Source: Candidatus Tectomicrobia bacterium (GTDB taxonomy: Bacteria > UBA8248). Taken from it: DNA of 64,000 nucleotides. The notes beneath the pieces are model-generated. The model made no database searches. It had not been told where the DNA came from and saw only the letters and a list, made by a program, of their open reading frames with translations. The stretch is taken from positions 159,291 through 223,290 of the forward strand of contig JACPUR010000019.1 of assembly GCA_016192135.1 (NCBI GenBank). The letters run 5' to 3'. The position numbers and the translations under genes are program-made. Below, piece by piece: positions 31,031-38,998 of the stretch. The stretch's first letter is position 1; each line of letters starts with the position of its first letter.

Positions 31031-31681
31031 ATGGCGGACGATCTGTTCCGGGAGCAGTTCCAGGAGAGCTTCGGTAAGCGGGGCGTCGCCGACCGCTCCT
31101 ACACGCGCGTGCCCGTCTCCTTCCCGATCCGGTTCATGCCGGTCTCGAAGGAGGAGGCCGAGAAGCTCCGGCAGGCCTACGCCCAGCGCCCTTCCCGCGA
31201 GCGCGGCGAGACGGTCTCCCTGGCGCCCCCGGCCGCCGCCCAGGCCACGCCCGGCACGGTGAGCGCCGCCATCCTCTCGCAGCTCGAGCGGATCGAGCGG
31301 AAGCTCGACCGCCTCCTGAACGCGCAGTCGGCGGGCCCGGCCCAGGACAAGGAGAAGAGCCTCGAGGAGGGCCAGTGCATCGATCTCTCCGGCTCCGGCA
31401 TCCTCTTCACCTCGCTCTGGGCGATGGGCAAGGGCTGGTTCCTGAAGCTTGTGGTGGACGTCCCCGAGCCCCAGGGCTTCTCCGTCGTGGCGCTGGGCCG
31501 CGTGGTGCGGGTGGACCAGGAGCCGAACGGCAACCTCTACGTCACCGCCTGCCAGTTCGACTCGATCCACGAGGAAGACCGCGAGGAGCTCATCGCCTAT
31601 ATCTTCAAGCGTCACCGCGAGCTCGCCCAGAAGCGGCGGGGCCAGGACGAGCCGGAAGGCGCTGAGACGGACCAGATCTAG
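31031..31681 (+). CDS. PilZ-domain protein with helical insertion (1)
   Basis: A 216-residue cytosolic protein. The two c-di-GMP-binding motifs of PilZ are present but far apart: RSYTR (RxxxR, about residues 22-26) and DLSGSG (DxSxxG, about 117-122). Between them lies an insertion with an amphipathic helix (SAAILSQLERIERKLDRLLN) likely to form a coiled coil. The rest of the barrel follows (ILFTSLWAMGKGWFLKLVVD, VVALGRVVRVDQEPNG, ACQFDSIHEEDREELIAYIF). It lies 27 nt after motB and is followed by a same-length homologue, so both probably modulate the stator in response to c-di-GMP. Confidence 0.75.
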   Translation: MADDLFREQFQESFGKRGVADRSYTRVPVSFPIRFMPVSKEEAEKLRQAYAQRPSRERGETVSLAPPAAAQATPGTVSAAILSQLERIERKLDRLLNAQSAGPAQDKEKSLEEGQCIDLSGSGILFTSLWAMGKGWFLKLVVDVPEPQGFSVVALGRVVRVDQEPNGNLYVTACQFDSIHEEDREELIAYIFKRHRELAQKRRGQDEPEGAETDQI

Positions 31682-31691
31682 CGGAGGCTCC

Positions 31692-32342
31692 ATGGCGGAG
31701 GAGAAGTTCGAGGAACTGGGCAAGGAAAGCGGGCAGAAGCGCACCGCGGCGCGGACCGAGGAACGCTTTCCCGTGGAATTCGAGCGCATCTCCGAAAGCG
31801 ACGCCCGCGGCCTAGAGCGGGCCTACCTCGCCAAGCGCACCGCGGAGCGCGAGGACCTCGCCGGCGGGGGGGACAACCTGGGCGACCAGTTCAGCTCCAT
31901 GGGCGCCTCCCAGGCCCAGATCCAGATGTTCCAGCAGACGGTGCGGCTCATCCGCCAGCTCGAGGACAAGGTGGACCAGCTCTACGCCGCCGTCACCGGC
32001 AGGGAGATGAGCCAGGCCAAGCGCCTGAAGGCCATGTGCATCGACCTCTCCTCCGGCGGCATGCGGTTCATCACGGCCGTCCCCCTGAACAAGGGTGACC
32101 ACCTGAAGATCGTCATCCCGCTGCCGCCCCTCCACCCCGTCACCGTGAGCGCCATCGGAAAGGTGGTCAAGAACGGCGAGGTGCGGCTCGCGTCGGGGAA
32201 GAAGGCGTGCGAGGCGGCCATCCAGTTCACCGCCATCAACGAGCAGGACCAAGAAGAGATCGTCGCCTACAGCTTCAAGCGCCAGCGCGAGGTGGCTTAC
32301 AAGGTCGTCGCGCCCGCGGAGGGGGAAGAGGGAGAGAACTGA
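31692..32342 (+). CDS. PilZ-domain protein with helical insertion (2)
   Basis: Also 216 residues and the same plan as its upstream neighbour: RTEER (RxxxR, about 21-25), an inserted coiled-coil helix (MFQQTVRLIRQLEDKVDQLY), and DLSSGG (DxSxxG, about 118-123), then LNKGDHLKIVIPLPPLHPVT and FTAINEQDQEEIVAYSFKRQ. GGAGG lies 4 nt before the ATG at 31692. It starts 10 nt after the first PilZ gene. The pair is best read as a tandem duplication specialised as two c-di-GMP receptors or a heteromer beside MotAB. Confidence 0.75.
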   Translation: MAEEKFEELGKESGQKRTAARTEERFPVEFERISESDARGLERAYLAKRTAEREDLAGGGDNLGDQFSSMGASQAQIQMFQQTVRLIRQLEDKVDQLYAAVTGREMSQAKRLKAMCIDLSSGGMRFITAVPLNKGDHLKIVIPLPPLHPVTVSAIGKVVKNGEVRLASGKKACEAAIQFTAINEQDQEEIVAYSFKRQREVAYKVVAPAEGEEGEN

Positions 32343-32434
32343 CCCCTCCGCTCTGGTCTCCGCCACCCTTACAACCCAACGAACCGCCCCCCGCCGCGGC
32401 GCCCGCGCCGCGCCCGGGCGCGGGAGAACCGCCG

Positions 32435-32734
32435 ATGCCCACCGTCCGGATCGAGAACCACGGCGTGGAATACGAGGCCGAGAAGGGCTGGAACCTCCTG
32501 GAGTGCGACCTCGTCCGGGAGATTGACCATCCCCACGACTGCGGGGGCAACTGTGCCTGCTCGACGTGCAAGGTCGTGGTGGTCTCGGGGGGCGACAGCC
32601 TCTCCGCCCAGGGCGAGGACGAGCGCGACACCCTCGACGCCTACGGCTGGGACCCGGACGCCTACCGCCTCGCCTGCCAGTGCGTCATCGAGAAGGACGG
32701 CCCCATCGTCATCCGGATGCCCGATCCGGAGTAA
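32435..32734 (+). CDS. 2Fe-2S ferredoxin (adrenodoxin/Isc type)
   Basis: A 99-residue electron carrier. Cluster ligands are in CGGNCACSTC (CX5CX2C with one extra Cys) and the distal ACQC. The surrounding MPTVRIENHGVEYEAEKGWN, LLECDLVREIDHPHD and GDSLSAQGEDERDTLDAYGW are typical of the adrenodoxin-like, Isc-associated class rather than the plant type. GGGAGAA precedes the ATG at 32435. No isc gene is adjacent; it trails the PilZ pair by 92 nt. Its 3' end overlaps the convergent threonylcarbamoyl-AMP synthase gene by 26 bases. Confidence 0.88.
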   Translation: MPTVRIENHGVEYEAEKGWNLLECDLVREIDHPHDCGGNCACSTCKVVVVSGGDSLSAQGEDERDTLDAYGWDPDAYRLACQCVIEKDGPIVIRMPDPE

Positions 32735-33380
32735 TCCCCCGCCGCTCCGCCCGGTCCCAGGCCCGCAGCACCGCGTCGAAGGGCACCGCCCCCTTGCGCA
32801 GGAGCGCAGGGCGCTCCCCCCGCAGGTCCGCCACGGTGGAAGGGGGCCTTTCGTCCAGGAAGCCGCCGTCCAGGAGAAGGGAAATCCGCGGCCCGAAGCG
32901 GATGACGAGGGCGGAGGGATCGCGCAGGGGCGGGTCGCCCGGCCAGTTGGCGCTCGTGGCGGCGAAGGGGCCGGCGACGAGGGCGAGGGCGCGGCAGAGG
33001 TTCTGCCCGGGCAGCCGCACCGCGACGCCTCCCGGCCCTCCCGTCAGGCGGGCCGGGAGCCCCGGCCGCGCCGGGAAGACGAAGCTGATGGGCCCCGGCC
33101 AGAGGGCGTCCAGGAGCGCCCGGGCCCGCGCGGAGGGCGGCTCCGCGAGGAGGGCGAGCTGGCCCGGGTGGCCGATGAGCACCGGCGCCCCCTTCTCCTC
33201 CGTCCTTCCCTTCGCACGGTAGAGGGCCTCCATCGCCTCCGCGTCCAGCGCCCGGGCGCACAGGCCGTAGACGGTGTCGGTGGGGAGGGCCACCACCTCC
33301 CCCCGGAGCAGCGCCTCCCCCGCCCGGCGCAGCACCTCCTCCGTGGGGTTCGCAGGATCGACAGTCAGGATTTCGGCCAA
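32709..33380 (-). CDS. tsaC: L-threonylcarbamoyladenylate synthase (YrdC/Sua5 family)
   Basis: Makes threonylcarbamoyl-AMP for the t6A37 modification of ANN-decoding tRNAs. The 223-residue protein has the YrdC core only: GEVVALPTDTVYGLCARALD, YRAKGRTEEKGAPVLIGHPG (the K-G-R motif), LLDALWPGPISFVFPARPGL, GGVAVRLPGQNLCRALALVA and ATSANWPGDPP (the S-x-N motif). The C-terminal Sua5 domain is absent. It begins the reverse-strand cluster with purE and ridA upstream. Confidence 0.9.
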   Translation of the reverse strand: MAEILTVDPANPTEEVLRRAGEALLRGEVVALPTDTVYGLCARALDAEAMEALYRAKGRTEEKGAPVLIGHPGQLALLAEPPSARARALLDALWPGPISFVFPARPGLPARLTGGPGGVAVRLPGQNLCRALALVAGPFAATSANWPGDPPLRDPSALVIRFGPRISLLLDGGFLDERPPSTVADLRGERPALLRKGAVPFDAVLRAWDRAERRGITPDRASG

Positions 33381-33387
33381 GGGAGGG

Positions 33388-33936
33388 TCAGCCCTTGCGG
33401 GCGGCGTTCTTCTTCGCGGAAGCCCGCTTCTTCCGCCCCCGCTCGTCCTGGAGGGCGCGGTCGGCCGCCAGGATCTTTTCGGTCTGGCCCTCGGCGAACC
33501 GCCGGTAGGCCCGGGCCACCCGCTTGTCCGAGAGGGCGAGGATGCGGGCCGCGAAGAGCCCCGCGTTGCGCGCGCCCGGGCCCCCGATGCCCATCGTGGC
33601 CACCGGGATGCCGGGGGGCATCTGCACCGTGGAGAGCAGGGCGTCCAGCCCTCCCAGGGCCGGGCCCCCCATCGGCACCCCGATGACCGGAAGATCCGTC
33701 CCGGCCGCGGAGACCCCCGCCAGGTGGGCCGCCATGCCCGCCCCGGCGATCAGCACCCGGATGCCCCTCCCCGGCGCCCCGCGCAGGTACTCGCGCACGG
33801 CCTCGGGGGTGCGGTGGGCCGAGAGGACCCGCAGCTCCCACCCCACGCCCAGCTCGTCGAGGGCCTTCCCGGCCTCCTCCATCGCCGGGCGATCGGAGGC
33901 GCTGCCCATCAGGATGCCGACCCGGACCTCCGCCAT
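33388..33936 (-). CDS. purE: N5-carboxyaminoimidazole ribonucleotide mutase
   Basis: Purine synthesis, rearranging N5-CAIR to CAIR. The 182-residue protein shows the PurE class I pattern: GILMGSASDRPAMEEAGKAL, LRVLSAHRTPEAV (catalytic His), VLIAGAGMAAHLAGVSAAGT, LPVIGVPMGG and GLDALLSTVQMPPGIPVATM, then NAGLFAARILAL. The C-terminal tail is lysine/arginine-rich (GRKKRASAKKNAARKG) and longer than usual. GAGGG precedes the ATG at 33936. It lies between ridA and the tsaC gene; purK is not in view. Confidence 0.93.
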   Translation of the reverse strand: MAEVRVGILMGSASDRPAMEEAGKALDELGVGWELRVLSAHRTPEAVREYLRGAPGRGIRVLIAGAGMAAHLAGVSAAGTDLPVIGVPMGGPALGGLDALLSTVQMPPGIPVATMGIGGPGARNAGLFAARILALSDKRVARAYRRFAEGQTEKILAADRALQDERGRKKRASAKKNAARKG

Positions 33937-33944
33937 CCGCGCCC

Positions 33945-34331
33945 TCAGGGGATATAGGCCTGGAGCTCGATCTCGAGCTTCGCGCCCGCGATGAGCTTGG
34001 CCGCCTGGAAGGTGGTGCGCGCGGGCGGGCTGACGACCCCGAAAAATTCCTCGAACACCTGGTTCATCTCCCGGAGCTCGGCCAGGTCCTCCATGAAGAT
34101 GGTCACCTTGACCGCGTTCGCGAGCGAGGTTCCCCCCGCCTCGCACACCGCATCGAGGTTCTCGAGCACCCGGCGCGTCTGCGCGGCGATGCCGCCCGGG
34201 ACGATCTCCCCCGTCTTTGGATCGATGGGAAGCTGGCCCGAGCAGAAGAGCCACCCGCCCGCGCGGATGGCCTGGGAGAGCGGGACCTTTCCGGACGCCG
34301 CCTTATCGGTCTTGATGACTTCCTTGTTCAT
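33945..34331 (-). CDS. ridA: RidA family reactive-intermediate deaminase
   Basis: A 128-residue member of the YjgF/RidA group, which hydrolyses reactive enamine/imine intermediates released by PLP enzymes. Landmarks: SQAIRAGGWLFCSGQLPIDP, QTRRVLENLDAVCEAGGTSL, VKVTIFMEDLAELREMNQVF, and SPPARTTFQ with the catalytic arginine followed by LEIELQAYIP with the conserved glutamate. The ATG at 34331 with GGAGG 9 nt upstream is preferred to 34355. It lies 8 nt upstream of purE on the same strand. Confidence 0.9.
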   Translation of the reverse strand: MNKEVIKTDKAASGKVPLSQAIRAGGWLFCSGQLPIDPKTGEIVPGGIAAQTRRVLENLDAVCEAGGTSLANAVKVTIFMEDLAELREMNQVFEEFFGVVSPPARTTFQAAKLIAGAKLEIELQAYIP

Positions 34332-34443
34332 CCGCGCGGGCCTCCGAATGGGCATGGCGGGGATTGGAGCGGTGGACTTCTTCCTGATACCCTGGCCCCT
34401 GGTTCCGCGTCAAGGAGCCGCCGTCGCGGAAAGGAGGCGGGCG

Positions 34444-35934
34444 ATGGAACGAGAACTCTTCCCGAATCCGGAGGAGAGGGACAAGGAGGTTCTCCCCACC
34501 GAGCGCGGCGCGCCGGCCCCCGGTTACGCTCCCCTCGCCGAGCGGATGCGCCCCCGCGTCATCGAGGAAGTCCTGGGCCAGGACCACCTGCTGGGAGAGG
34601 GCAAGGTGCTCCGGCGGGCCGTGGAGCGGGACGAGATCCGATCCATCATCTTCTGGGGCCCCCCCGGCACGGGCAAGACCACCCTCGCCCGCATCATCGC
34701 CCACCGCACGGACGCCCACTTCATCACCCTGAGCGCCGTCCTGCACGGCGTGAAGGAGCTGCGCGAGGCGGTGGACGAGGCCCGGCGCATGCGCCGCCGG
34801 GGGAAGCGCACCATCCTCTTCGTGGACGAGATCCACCGCTTCAACAAGGCCCAGCAGGACGGCCTCCTGCCCCACGTCGAGGACGGCACGCTCATCCTCA
34901 TCGGGGCCACCACCGAGAACCCCTCCTTCGAGATCATCGCGCCGCTGCTCTCCCGCTCGCGCGTGTTCGTGCTGAACCCCCTGGACGAGGGGCACATCAC
35001 CGCCCTCCTGCGCCGCGCCGTCGAGGACCCGGAGCGCGGCCTGGGCGGCGCGGGGCTCCGGGCCGAGGAGGCCGCCCTGCGCCGCATCGCCGTCCTCTCG
35101 AGCGGGGACGCGCGCCAGGCGCTCAACATCCTCGAGCTGGCCGCCGCCATCGCGCTCGACGAGTCGGCCATCGGCCGTCAGGCGGGCGAGGAGCCCCAGC
35201 TCGGGGAGGCGGAGGTGGCCGAGGCCGCCCAGCGCAAGACCCTCCTCTACGACAAGGCGGGCGAGGAGCACTACAACCTCATCAGCGCCCTCCACAAGAC
35301 GCTGCGCAGCTCCGACCCCGACGCCGCCCTCTACTGGATGGCGCGGATGATCGAGTCCGGCGAGGACCCCATGTACGTCCTGCGCCGCCTCGTGCGCTTC
35401 GCCTCGGAGGACGTGGGCATGGCCGACCCCCAGGCCCTCGTCCTGGCCATGGCCGCCCAGCGGGCCTTCCACTTCATCGGCCTGCCCGAGGGCAAGCTCG
35501 CCATCGCCCAGCTCGTCGTCTACCTCGCCACCGCCCCCAAGAGCGACTCCGTCTACCGGGCGCTCGGCGAGGCCGAGCGGGCCATCGAGGAGCGCCCGGC
35601 CGAGCCCGTGCCCCACCACCTGCGCAACGCCCCCACCCGGCTCATGAAGGACCTGGGCTACGGCAAGGGCTACCAGCACGCCCACCAGTTCGAGGACGCG
35701 GTCGTCGAGATGGAGGGCCTGCCCGACGGGCTCAGGGGGCGGCATTTCTACAAGCCCACCCAGCGCGGCTTCGAGGAGGAGGTGGGGCGCCGCATGGCCC
35801 GGCGGGAGGATCTCCTCACGGGACGCATCGCCGAGCGGGTGAACTTCCCGCGCATCCCCCCCTACGAGGAGGACCCTCGGCCCTCCGACCCCGCCATGCC
35901 GGGGAAGCGGGGGAAGAAGAGGAAGGAACCGTAA
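34444..35934 (+). CDS. rarA: Replication-associated recombination protein A (MgsA/RarA AAA+ ATPase)
   Basis: AAA+ clamp-loader-like ATPase of 496 residues acting at stalled replication forks. Walker A is WGPPGTGKTT (71-80), Walker B is LFVDEIHRFNKAQQD, sensor 1 is LIGATTENPSFEI, and the arginine-finger region reads PLLSRSRVFVL. The C-terminal helical tetramerisation part holds HYNLISALHKTLRSSDPDAA, LYWMARMIESGEDPMYVLRR and DVGMADPQAL. A Lys-rich tail closes the protein. The ATG at 34444 is the first codon of the conserved protein; upstream codons of the open frame belong to the ridA region. Confidence 0.93.
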   Translation: MERELFPNPEERDKEVLPTERGAPAPGYAPLAERMRPRVIEEVLGQDHLLGEGKVLRRAVERDEIRSIIFWGPPGTGKTTLARIIAHRTDAHFITLSAVLHGVKELREAVDEARRMRRRGKRTILFVDEIHRFNKAQQDGLLPHVEDGTLILIGATTENPSFEIIAPLLSRSRVFVLNPLDEGHITALLRRAVEDPERGLGGAGLRAEEAALRRIAVLSSGDARQALNILELAAAIALDESAIGRQAGEEPQLGEAEVAEAAQRKTLLYDKAGEEHYNLISALHKTLRSSDPDAALYWMARMIESGEDPMYVLRRLVRFASEDVGMADPQALVLAMAAQRAFHFIGLPEGKLAIAQLVVYLATAPKSDSVYRALGEAERAIEERPAEPVPHHLRNAPTRLMKDLGYGKGYQHAHQFEDAVVEMEGLPDGLRGRHFYKPTQRGFEEEVGRRMARREDLLTGRIAERVNFPRIPPYEEDPRPSDPAMPGKRGKKRKEP

Positions 35935-35944
35935 GCCCCATTTT

Positions 35945-35953
35945 GATATCCTG
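35945..35953 (+). promoter_or_regulatory. Extended -10-like element upstream of sodC
   Basis: TGATATCCT, about 40 nt before the sodC start, fits an extended -10 box (TG-n-TATCCT). No convincing -35 is seen. Similar TGnTAnnnT elements precede rarA, rimK, corA and the sigma-54 activator gene. Confidence 0.3.
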
Positions 35954-35992
35954 GACTTCATTCCCCCGCCGCCGACCCGCAGGAGAACCGCC

Positions 35993-36559
35993 ATGCGCGC
36001 ACCCATCGTCGTGACAGCCGCCGCGTTCGCTTTCCTGGCCGCCGGGGCCCAGGCGGCCGCTCCGGAGAGGCGGGGCCAGGGGGCGGCCCGGGCGGCGCTC
36101 GAGGCGAAGAGCGGCAGCAACGTCTCGGGCGAGGTGACCTTCGAGGAGATCCGGGGCCGGGGCGTCCTGGTCCGGGTGAACGCCCGGAACGTGCCCCCTG
36201 GCCTGCACGGCTTCCACATCCACGAGAAGGGCGACTGCTCGGCGCCCGACGCCACGAGCGCGGGAGGGCACTTCAACCCCGCGAACCGGCCCCACGGCGC
36301 CCCGGGCGCGAAGCGGAACCACGCGGGCGACCTGGGCAACCTGCTGGCGGACGAGGGGGGGAACATCAAGTACGAGAGCCTGCACGAGGGCTTCACCCTG
36401 GCCCGCGGGCGGGCGTCCGCCCTGGGGAAGGCGGTGGTCCTTCACGCCAAGCCGGACGACCTCAAGAGCCAGCCCGCCGGGGACGCCGGAGGGCGCATCG
36501 CGTGCGGGGTGATCCAGCCGGTCAACCCGCGCCCGGGCGGGCAGCAGACCCGGCGATAG
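35993..36559 (+). CDS. sodC: Cu/Zn superoxide dismutase, periplasmic
   Basis: Dismutates superoxide in the periplasm. After a signal peptide (MRAPIVVTAAAFAFLAAGAQ, cleavage near AQAA) the 188-residue protein shows copper ligands in GLHGFHIHEKGDCS, zinc ligands in AGGHFNPANRPHG and NHAGDLGN, and the last copper ligand in GKAVVLHAKPDDL; RIACGVI holds the second disulfide cysteine. AGGAGAA lies 5 nt before the ATG. It is a single gene downstream of rarA with a small gap. Confidence 0.93.
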   Translation: MRAPIVVTAAAFAFLAAGAQAAAPERRGQGAARAALEAKSGSNVSGEVTFEEIRGRGVLVRVNARNVPPGLHGFHIHEKGDCSAPDATSAGGHFNPANRPHGAPGAKRNHAGDLGNLLADEGGNIKYESLHEGFTLARGRASALGKAVVLHAKPDDLKSQPAGDAGGRIACGVIQPVNPRPGGQQTRR

Positions 36560-36607
36560 GCGGGGCCCCCGCGCGCCATCCCTTCGGAGGCCATCGCACC
36601 GGGTTCC

Positions 36608-36635
36608 GCGGGGGCGCTCGATTGGACGCCCCCGC
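36608..36635. repeat. Palindromic repeat family A, one copy
   Basis: GCGGGGGCG (36608-36616) and CGCCCCCGC (36627-36635) flank a 10-base centre. It matches family A in its GGGGCG/CGCCCC core and lies between sodC and the glyoxalase-like gene. Confidence 0.7.
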
Positions 36636-36674
36636 ATTTCCGTGTCCCGGCGGCGGGATGGGGGAGGGATGCGC

Positions 36675-37067
36675 ATGGAGGTGGAGTACTTCGACCACGT
36701 GGTCTTCACCGCGCGGGACGTGGAGGCGGCCTGCGCCTTCTACGAGCGGGTGCTGGGCATGGAGCGGGTGGCCTTCGACGGGGGCCGGGTGGCGCTGCGC
36801 TTCGGCCGCCACAAGATCAACCTCCACCAGGCGGGCCGGGAGTACCTGCCCCGGGCGGCCCAGGCCCTGCCCGGCACCCAGGACCTCTGCTTCATCACCC
36901 GGGTCCCCCTCGCGGAGGCCATGGCCCACGTGCGCGCCTGCGGGGTGGGGATCGAGCTGGGGCCGGTGCGCAAGAGCGGGGCGCTGGGGGACATCCGGTC
37001 GTTCTACTTCCGCGACCCGGACGGGAACCTCGTCGAGGTGTCGAACTACCCGGAGGGAGAGGCCTAG
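36675..37067 (+). CDS. VOC family (glyoxalase/dioxygenase-like) protein
   Basis: A 130-residue vicinal-oxygen-chelate protein. The first beta-alpha-beta unit reads VEYFDHVVFTARDVEAACAF with YERVLGMERVAF, where His9 or so is the usual first metal ligand. The second reads DLCFITRVPLAEAMAHVRAC, GDIRSFYFRDPDGNLVEVSN, where the F-R-D-P-D-G-N-x-x-E motif supplies the last ligand. GGAGGG lies 6 nt before the ATG at 36675. A perfect hairpin follows the gene. Substrate unknown. Confidence 0.85.
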   Translation: MEVEYFDHVVFTARDVEAACAFYERVLGMERVAFDGGRVALRFGRHKINLHQAGREYLPRAAQALPGTQDLCFITRVPLAEAMAHVRACGVGIELGPVRKSGALGDIRSFYFRDPDGNLVEVSNYPEGEA

Positions 37068-37070
37068 CGC

Positions 37071-37098
37071 CCGGGGCCGGCCTCGCGGCCGGCCCCGG
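37071..37098 (+). terminator. Perfect 12-bp hairpin after the VOC gene
   Basis: CCGGGGCCGGCC (37071-37082) and GGCCGGCCCCGG (37087-37098) pair without mismatch around a TCGC loop, directly after the VOC stop codon. There is no T tract, so intrinsic termination is uncertain. Confidence 0.45.
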
Positions 37099-37130
37099 GG
37101 AGAAGTAAAATGTTGACCTGCTATGTTCTT

Positions 37131-37313
37131 GTCATTCCGAGCGCAGCGAGGAATCCGCTTTTGCCTTAAGATGTCATTCTGAGCGACTGAAAGGAGCGAA
37201 GAATCTTCGCGAGTGGCCACACTCGTAGATTCTTCACTCCGCTTCGCTTCGTTCAGAATGACAGGCGAGGAGCAAAGCAGATTCCTCGGTCGCTTCGCTC
37301 CCTCGGAATGACA
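37131..37313. repeat. Palindromic repeat family B, nested double copy
   Basis: The outer element has GTCATTCCGAGCGCAGCGAG on the left and the complementary type CCTCGGAATGAC on the right, with ATTCCTCGGTCGCTTCGC inside it. Nested within is a second, diverged copy: GTCATTCTGAGCGACTGAAA to GTTCAGAATGAC, whose own centre is GAGTG/CACTC. The arrangement looks like one element inserted into another. It fills the gap between the VOC gene and the peptide-binding protein. Confidence 0.9.
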
Positions 37314-37322
37314 AATTACCCG

Positions 37323-38855
37323 TCACTTCACCACGATCTCCCACGGGTGCAGCTGCTCGTCGTGCCGGGGCGTGAACTCGATCCGCTTGTTGATCCCGAA
37401 GATGTCGTGCAGCCGGTAGAGCGGCTTGTGGGTGGCCAGCTCGAGCATCTTGTCCGAGACCTTCTCGAAGGCCAGATGCTGCTCCTTCAGGTCCTCGAGG
37501 GCGGACGCCTTGTCGATCATGGCGTCGATCTCTGGGTAGCAGGCGGGGCTCCAGGCACCCTTGCAGGCGGTGGTCCCGCGGAGGATGATGCTGTTGTCGC
37601 CGCTCGAGTTGCCGAACGAGAGGAAGTGCATGGCCGGAGTCTTGTTCTTGCCCTCCAGGTAGGTGTTGAAGGTGCGCCGGTAGAGGGCGAAGGGCTGCGG
37701 GATGCACCGGGTGTCGATGCCGGCCTGCTTGAGCATGCCCGCCGCCGCCTCGCAGCTCTCCCGGTCGAAGGGGGAGTTCCCGTCCGGGCTGATCAGGTCC
37801 GCCTTGAAGCCCTTCTCGTGGCCCGCCTCCTTCATGAGCTGCTTGGCCTTGGCCACGTCGTAGCCGTACCAGCGCTTGCTCTCGTTGTAGCCGAACTGGG
37901 TCCAGGGGTGGTAGATCTGGTGTACCGGCTCGGCGTAGCCCCGGAGGAAGGTCTTGTACATGGCTTCGCCGTTCAGGGCGTAGTTGGCGGCCTTCCTCAC
38001 GCGCACGTCCTTGAAGGGGCTTCCCTCCGGGGTGAAGAAGCCGATGTAGGCGATGCGGACGGAGGACTTGTTGACCACGTCCAGCCTGGGGTCCGCCTTG
38101 ATCTGGGGGATGAAGTGGGGGAGCACCTTGTGGGCGATGTCGATCTCGCCCGCCTGGAGCGCCTTCACCCGCGTGGTGGCCTCGGTGATGGGGCGCATGA
38201 TCACCCTCTGGGGCCGGTTGGGGAACATGGAGTTGCCCCACCAGGTGGGGTTGGCCTCGTACTCGTAGCGCTGGCCCTTGGTCAGGCTCTTGATGATGTA
38301 GGGGCCGCCCGAGACGATGCCGCGCGAGAGCTCCTCCTTCCTCTTCCCCTTGTTCGCGAGCGAGACGATGTGCCCCCAGCCCGCCAGCCGGCGGACGAGG
38401 CCGTTGTCGGGCACCTTCATGTGGAAGATGAAGGTGCGGTCGTCTAGCACCTCGATCTTGTCGAAGTCCTTCCAGTAGGCCCGCTGGTAGCTCTGGTTGG
38501 CGGGATCCATGATGCGGCCGATGGAGAACTTGACCGCCTCGGAGTTGATGGGCGTGCCGTCGGTGAACTTCGCCCCCGCGCGGAGGGTGAACTTCATCCG
38601 CCGCGAGTCGAGCCGCTCGTACTTCTCGGCCAGCCAGGGGATGATCTCGCCCGTCTTGGTGTCGGAGAGCAGCAGCTTGTCCGACGTCCAGGGCCACACC
38701 ATGGCGCCGATGAAGCTGGAGTAGACGTGGGGGTCCATCGTCTCCGCCTCGCCGTTGATGGCGATGGTGATGGTGCCCCGGGGCGCGGCCGGCGCCGGGG
38801 CGGCCCAGAGGAGAGACATGGCGGCGAACAGCACGAAAGCGACGCGGATGCGCAT
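37323..38855 (-). CDS. ABC transporter substrate-binding protein, peptide/nickel family (SBP_bac_5)
   Basis: A 510-residue extracytoplasmic solute-binding protein. The signal peptide MRIRVAFVLFAAMSLLWAAP (cleavage near APAA) is followed by TITIAINGEAETMDPHVYSS, the family signature around KFTLRAGAKFTDGTPINSEA and VKFSIGRIMDP, then GGPYIIKSLTKGQRYEYEAN and KAANYALNGEAMYKTFLRGY. The size and pattern are those of dipeptide/oligopeptide-type binding proteins. GGGAGGA lies 5 nt before the ATG. No permease or ATPase gene is adjacent, so it is an orphan component here. The ligand cannot be deduced. Confidence 0.88.
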   Translation of the reverse strand: MRIRVAFVLFAAMSLLWAAPAPAAPRGTITIAINGEAETMDPHVYSSFIGAMVWPWTSDKLLLSDTKTGEIIPWLAEKYERLDSRRMKFTLRAGAKFTDGTPINSEAVKFSIGRIMDPANQSYQRAYWKDFDKIEVLDDRTFIFHMKVPDNGLVRRLAGWGHIVSLANKGKRKEELSRGIVSGGPYIIKSLTKGQRYEYEANPTWWGNSMFPNRPQRVIMRPITEATTRVKALQAGEIDIAHKVLPHFIPQIKADPRLDVVNKSSVRIAYIGFFTPEGSPFKDVRVRKAANYALNGEAMYKTFLRGYAEPVHQIYHPWTQFGYNESKRWYGYDVAKAKQLMKEAGHEKGFKADLISPDGNSPFDRESCEAAAGMLKQAGIDTRCIPQPFALYRRTFNTYLEGKNKTPAMHFLSFGNSSGDNSIILRGTTACKGAWSPACYPEIDAMIDKASALEDLKEQHLAFEKVSDKMLELATHKPLYRLHDIFGINKRIEFTPRHDEQLHPWEIVVK

Positions 38856-38998
38856 GGGGAGTCCTCCCGCACAAGTGAAGAGGGAGCCACCGCTTGAAGA
38901 GAATGGAGCAATCGTCCCACAACGAATGGTCCGGGTAAAGAGGGAATTGTTTCAGTTCGTTGCAAAGAGTGGAACCGGATGGGCGCCCGTGCCCGTGC

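Noticed and set aside
29000..31789. A 929-codon minus-strand open frame opposite SDR, motA and motB
   Set aside because: It is the complement of three well-supported genes and shows only composition-driven repeats such as His/Asp/Glu/Leu runs.
37131..37313. A CRISPR array
   Set aside because: The repeats are nested inverted copies rather than regularly spaced direct repeats, and no cas gene is present anywhere in the window.
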